This document shows positions 59,642-64,000 of a stretch of 64,000 bases of DNA, piece by piece. The stretch lies in NCBI GenBank assembly GCA_030686995.1, contig CM060681.1:168520333-168584332 (forward strand), read 5' to 3'. The notes beneath the pieces were generated by a model. It was given only the letters and a program-made list of their open reading frames with translations. It was not told where the DNA came from and ran no database searches. This stretch comes from Artemisia argyi (lineage: Eukaryota > Streptophyta > Magnoliopsida > Asterales > Asteraceae). Both the position numbers and the translations under genes were made by a program. Position 1 is the first letter of the stretch, and every line of letters starts with the position of its first letter.

Positions 59642-61045
59642 TGATGAGGCGAAAAATGATCCGTTTTTAGGGGGTCATTTAAGCCCGAATTCGAATTTAT
59701 ATGATCAAATATTGCCGTAAATCGTTCCTTTTGTGATTTTAGGTACTTTGGGAGTGAAATCTGAAAAAGGAAGCAATTCGGACGTTTTTGGAGCATAAAA
59801 GTGAAGAAAACGCCAAAGTCTTAATTTTCTATGCTGGGAACAGTAGGTAACGGCGTCAAGAATAACTCCCTGACGGCGTCAAGAGCAAAATTCCATGACG
59901 GTCCAGTAGAGATTTGATGGCGTCATGAAAGTAGGGCGTCAAGAGTAAAAGTCATGACGGCCTGGAAATGATTAAGACTTGACGGCGTCAAATTTAGATC
60001 AAGGCAGTCCGAGAAGAGTTTTGGCGGCGAGGTGACGGCGTCATAAGCTTTGTCTTGACGCCGTCAGACCTCTTTTCCTATATATAGTTTTCTAATTTTT
60101 CACATTAAAGAGAAGTTTTGGGGAGAAACCCTAAGTACGATTTTGGTGTAACTTTACTGGTTTTTCAAGGGTTCCAACCCCTTGATACCTTGCATGTGTA
60201 ATCAAGATAAGTGTTCTTTTAATTAAATCAATATGTCTATGTGTCGGTTGTCTATATCTTGTTCTTGTCTTAATTCCATCATGCTAGGCTAGATCTATCT
60301 TGTGTTTGCTTAGATCTAATGAAACCTAGATGTTGATTATGTGTTGATTACTTGTTTATTCTTGTCTTGGATGAATGATTTATATGTTAGGCTTAAGAAA
60401 ACTGGCAGATCTCCAATTGGTAACATGCTTGAACGTCTTAAGAAACATGAACCGACGCGCACTAGGTCTTTATTGGTTGTATTTAATGCATGAGCCACTG
60501 TTTACAATCCCTATAGTTGTGTTGGGCATGGTGTAGGAGGAGATAAGAGCTCATAGAATTGGGGAGTTAAGTGTGCCACCCCATGAATGGTATTAAGGAA
60601 TACGATCCGTCATCCATGCAATTATAACAAGTAATTAACGTGTAAAAGATGTCTAGGGAGTAGTGAAATCTAAGTAAACACATTTTCTCCACTTACTGCT
60701 CACAACTCTAGTATAATTTAGTTTGTTTTCATTTTTAATATTTTATTTTGATTGCATCTTAGTATTGGGTTAGTTGATTAACAACTAATTCCGCCCAAAT
60801 CCTTCAAAGCCGAGAATTTTAATTACTTTCTAAAAAATATAAAAACACAAAAATAATCATCCCTCACCTTTAGAACTAGTATTTAGGCTTTCTAATCCTA
60901 GCGACACTATTCCTAAGTTGAACGATCAATCCCCCGGTACTTGTCACTATACTATACTACAACGATCAGGTACACTGCCTGGTGGAGGTTGTAAGCTTCT
61001 CAAGATCCCTTGAGAGGTAAAGCCTGGTGCGATTCCCACGTATCA
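59642..61045 (+). repeat. Athila-type 5' LTR of the right-hand element (1404 bp)
   Basis: Starts TGATGAGGCG, ends CACGTATCA, and is homologous to the solo LTR at 54834-56274. The promoter region holds TGACGNCGTCA palindromes (59871, 59980, 60033, 60056 and decayed ones at 59848 and 59915) before TATA (CTATATATAG, near 60079). It is followed by a primer-binding site, so it is the 5' LTR of an element running off the window. Confidence 0.9.
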
Positions 61046-61200
61046 AGTTTTTGGCGCCGCAGCCTGGGGAATAGTTATTGTCTAGGTTAGAAATTCTTTT
61101 TTTTAGGTCTACTTGCTAGATTCCTTTCTAGTAAGATTTTATTTTTAGGTTTTCTTTAGTCTATCTTATTTCTTTGTGCCTTTGTTCGTAAAATATTTCG
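61046..61200 (+). other. Primer-binding site and leader of the right-hand element
   Basis: TGGCGCCGCAGCCTGGGGA begins at 61052, an Athila-type primer-binding site close to that at 4052. A short leader runs to the ATG at 61201. Confidence 0.85.
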
Positions 61201-62097
61201 ATGGATCACAATAACATTGATCGGTTGATTCCTGTTTTTCGTGTTTTTCGTCGTAGGATCTTCCAAATGCCCGCCCCACTTCCTTTAGCAGAAAATGAGA
61301 ACCCACCTAACCTCTCGCCCAACCACCACTTTGACAATAATTCTGAGATAGAGGAGTCTGATCATGATGATGACCGTAGGGCTAGTCCTTTCTACTATTC
61401 AGACTCTGATGAGGATCTTGATGATGGTGATGTGATTAATGAGAATAGGATGGAATAAGAAATAAGCCCACTTAGGTATATCGACCCTAGGACTAGGATT
61501 GAGTGTGATAGCTCATTCAACATGCAATTTCCTTGTAAGATCGGATTTAAGAGTTTTAACGCCTATCTTAACTCATCTCTCCCAATGAACATAATCTCGC
61601 GCAATGAATATAATAAAATCATGGTAGATGAGTTAGAATACAAAGGGGAAAATATTGTGGCTAGGGCAATACCATTGCATGTGTTTGTAGGAAGTTTAGT
61701 TTATCTTATTGAATTCATGGTTATGGAGAGTCTAGGAGAATTTATTGATGATAAATTGACCCAAGTTGTGTTTGGAAGACCTTTCAAGCGATTGACCAAC
61801 CTCGATGAAAAACTCATAGAAGGGTTAATTACATTCTCGGATGGGGATGAAGATTTTGTCTATCAAATGCCCCGCACACACCATAGGTTCAAGGATTTCT
61901 CCATGGAAAAGTGTAGTAGGTATCCGCCTATAGAGATGTTAAGTGAAAATGATAAGAGAAAAGGACTTAAGTATACTCATGAAAAGAATAAAAGATACTA
62001 TCACGGGTGCTTAGAGTTAGGGGATGATTATAAGAAAGATGAGGCGACTATTAGATGGCTCACACTTGGTTATGTGAGCATAAGCGATACACGTTAA
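61201..62097 (+). pseudogene. Protease-like ORF of the right-hand Athila-type element (one in-frame stop)
   Basis: One frame from ATG 61201 to 62097 with a single TAA at 61456-61458. The N-terminal part is acidic (EIEESDHDDD; SDSDEDLDDGD). The rest (61522 onward) is a retropepsin-like domain with SSLPMNIISRNEYNKI, LHVFVGSLVYLIEF and QVVFGRPF, then a C-terminal GCLELGDDYKKDE motif. Where active Athila protease has the Asp-Leu-Gly of ADLGAS, this protein has Asn-Ser-Ser, so it is not expected to be a protease. No gag, RT or integrase is present, so the element is non-autonomous. Related proteins seem common in Asteraceae genomes (recall). Function unknown. Confidence 0.75.
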
Positions 62098-63923
62098 CCC
62101 ATGACCTTGAGTCTAGCTACAAGACTCGTAAATAAAGAAAAGCGCTTCTTGAGAGGCAACCCATGTTTTGTGTGATTTTATTTTTGTTCGTTTGTTATTT
62201 GCTTCCGTATGCATGCTTTATTTTTATTGTTGGTAGATCATGTTTCTCAATTAAAAAGTGGAAATACTTTACTTTGTTGTTTAGCCTAGTCTTAACTCCA
62301 CCTAAAGGTATTTTTGCAAAAGATAAGTGTAAGGGGAAACCCCAAATATGTTTTCAAGAAACAAACCGATCATGATTCTCCACAATATTAAATGAACATG
62401 TATATTCGTAATTGTTAGAGTCAAATGCTTGTATTGAGTCATAATGAAGTTTTGCAGGATTTTCCAGGAAGTAGGACCAAGTTTTTCCAGAAATTTTCCG
62501 GAAACTTAACATAAGAATTTCTGCAGGTCAATTCTGACGGCGTCAAGTGTAAAAATCTGGAAATTTTACCAGTTTTGTTTTTCTAACGGAGTCTTATGGT
62601 TTTTGTGAATTATTAAGTTTTATAATCTCCAGGAGATCTGCAAACTTCATTCCACAAGCATTATATCTTATCTTGTTTTCTAGGATTTAGTAACTTATAT
62701 AGGATGCCGCCGATTTTACGCGAGGTTGTCTTGTCTATTTTCTCAGGTTTTACAGGTTATGTATGACAAGAAGATGATTTATATTCTGGAAGGGAAGCTT
62801 TGATTGTTCATTTTCTTGGAGGAAGATTTAACCTGGCCACCTTATTATCCATACCGAGCGAACCAGGGGAGTATTTGATTTTATTCTCTTTACTTTTTCA
62901 CTTTTACATTCTTTACTTGAACATTGGGGACAATGTTCATCTTAAGTGTAAGGGGAGGGTAAAAATATGATACCTTACATATGCACTTTCGCTTGAGTTT
63001 GTTTTGTTTAATGGTAGATGTGTAATAAAACTATGAGAAATACTTGTTAGTGCAATTTTAGCACCAAATTTGAAATTTCTAACAACATTTTGGAGTGAAA
63101 CTTTAGCCTTAGCAAGCGTCTCATGGATAGGAGATCGTATCACTAGCACATAACCGTATATTCAGAAAAATTTTCCACCCAAATATGTGAGGTTCGCCTT
63201 TAGATTTGATAGGAAAAGCATTTACTATTAGTGCTTATGAGTGTACCGGTAGCATTTAGATTCTAGAACTTGCGTTAGTGATGCATCCCGAGACCGCTAT
63301 GAGACTACATTCGTGTAGAAGGATTTACTACATGATAAGAGGCATTAGGATCACCCTTGTGTTAAAACCGTATTATAATTACTTGACCATTTAAGTCATA
63401 TTACTTGGCTAGTTAAATCAACTAATTTTTCCCACACCCTTAGCGTTGTACTCATTTTAGTACACGAAACCCCTAGTACACCCATCCGAGCCTATCTTTT
63501 CGTTTCTAACTTTAAGCATCTTACTTAAAGGAAGAATTTGTCACACCCCACTTAAATGTACAACCAAATCGCCTTAGCCTTCCGTGTATGCGCTCATTTT
63601 TTTGTGCATTATTGTTATTTATTAAACCCTAAGTTAACTTTCTAATTGATTACATGGTTGCTAAGTCGAGTCATATCCTTGTACATATTGTTTTGGGACG
63701 ATTGGGACTCATGGGTAAAGTACTTATTTATGGAGTAATGGGGAAGAACATAATATTATTACCCCCATATGTGCGTTAATCTTAAAAGTGCTCCAAGTGT
63801 TTTGATTTTCTTAATTTGAGTCATTAGATTAGTTAATTGTAAAGTATGTAAAAATTCAAGTGTAAGGGGAACGTTCATTCCCTATGATGTATTATTTTGG
63901 ATGGTACGGTAAGAGTGTATGCG

Positions 63924-63954
<31 letters not shown>

Positions 63955-64000
63955 GGACTACCATCCCGTTTCATTCTATGTTCATTTTATGTTTTTGTTA
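62098..64000 (+). other. 3' interior of the right-hand element, non-coding
   Basis: Non-coding. It contains one more TGACGGCGTCA (62535-62545), a perfect inverted repeat GAACATTG/CAATGTTC (62919-62938) just before a purine-rich AAGTGTAAGGGGAGGG, a related GTGTAAGGGG at 63862, and an A run (63924-63951). These are Athila-type 3' interior features. The 3' LTR lies beyond the window. Confidence 0.6.

Overview
The window is nuclear DNA of a flowering plant. The evidence is GT/AG-spliced genes, plant LTR retrotransposons of the Athila, Tat and Tekay-like groups, a Cassandra element, a hAT-type MITE, a tRNA-derived SINE and Helitron-like ends. The Athila-type gag and protease-like proteins resemble families I associate with Asteraceae (Tanacetum/Artemisia/Chrysanthemum relatives). 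That placement rests on recall, not on a search.

Layout. 1-2793: non-coding DNA with a TATA box and a complete 561-bp hAT-type MITE (1525-2085) flanked by a perfect 8-bp target duplication. 2794-11817: an Athila-lineage Ty3/gypsy element with two ~1.25-kb LTRs, a primer-binding site, and gag-protease-RT-RNase H-integrase broken by three stops and two frame changes. 11818-~18840: a 5'-truncated Tat-lineage element joined directly to the Athila 3' LTR. It has RT, two RNase H regions and integrase on the plus strand, a seven-unit tandem repeat, a spliced antisense accessory gene, and a 3' LTR.

20004-38913 is the cellular gene island, all on the minus strand: a small B3-protein-like gene (4 coding exons), a tRNA-derived SINE, QCR8 (cytochrome bc1 subunit 8, 72 aa in 2 exons), and two tandem STAR/KH RNA-binding protein genes. 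Both STAR genes appear intact, have 7 coding exons with identical exon lengths, and encode 293 aa. Between the STAR copies lies an LTR-like segment whose upstream region is packed with ATACGNCGTAT palindromes.

39 kb to the end is again transposon-rich. It holds two related Helitron-like copies, and a complete minus-strand LTR element (46064-52801, TSD TTAAC) made of two ~3.0-kb LTRs around only ~685 bp. Further on is a Cassandra element whose 5S rRNA-derived promoter is split by a solo Athila-type LTR (TSD GGTGA). Last come a gag/protease-like body with one stop, and a second Athila-type element (59642 to beyond the window) carrying a protease-like ORF without the catalytic Asp.

The genes do not form a pathway. 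QCR8 is respiratory, the STAR proteins bind RNA, and the rest is mobile DNA. The most unusual signals are the dense palindrome arrays with a shared ACGNCGT core in front of LTR TATA boxes, the Cassandra 5S interruption, and the protease-like domains that keep the fold landmarks but lose the active site.
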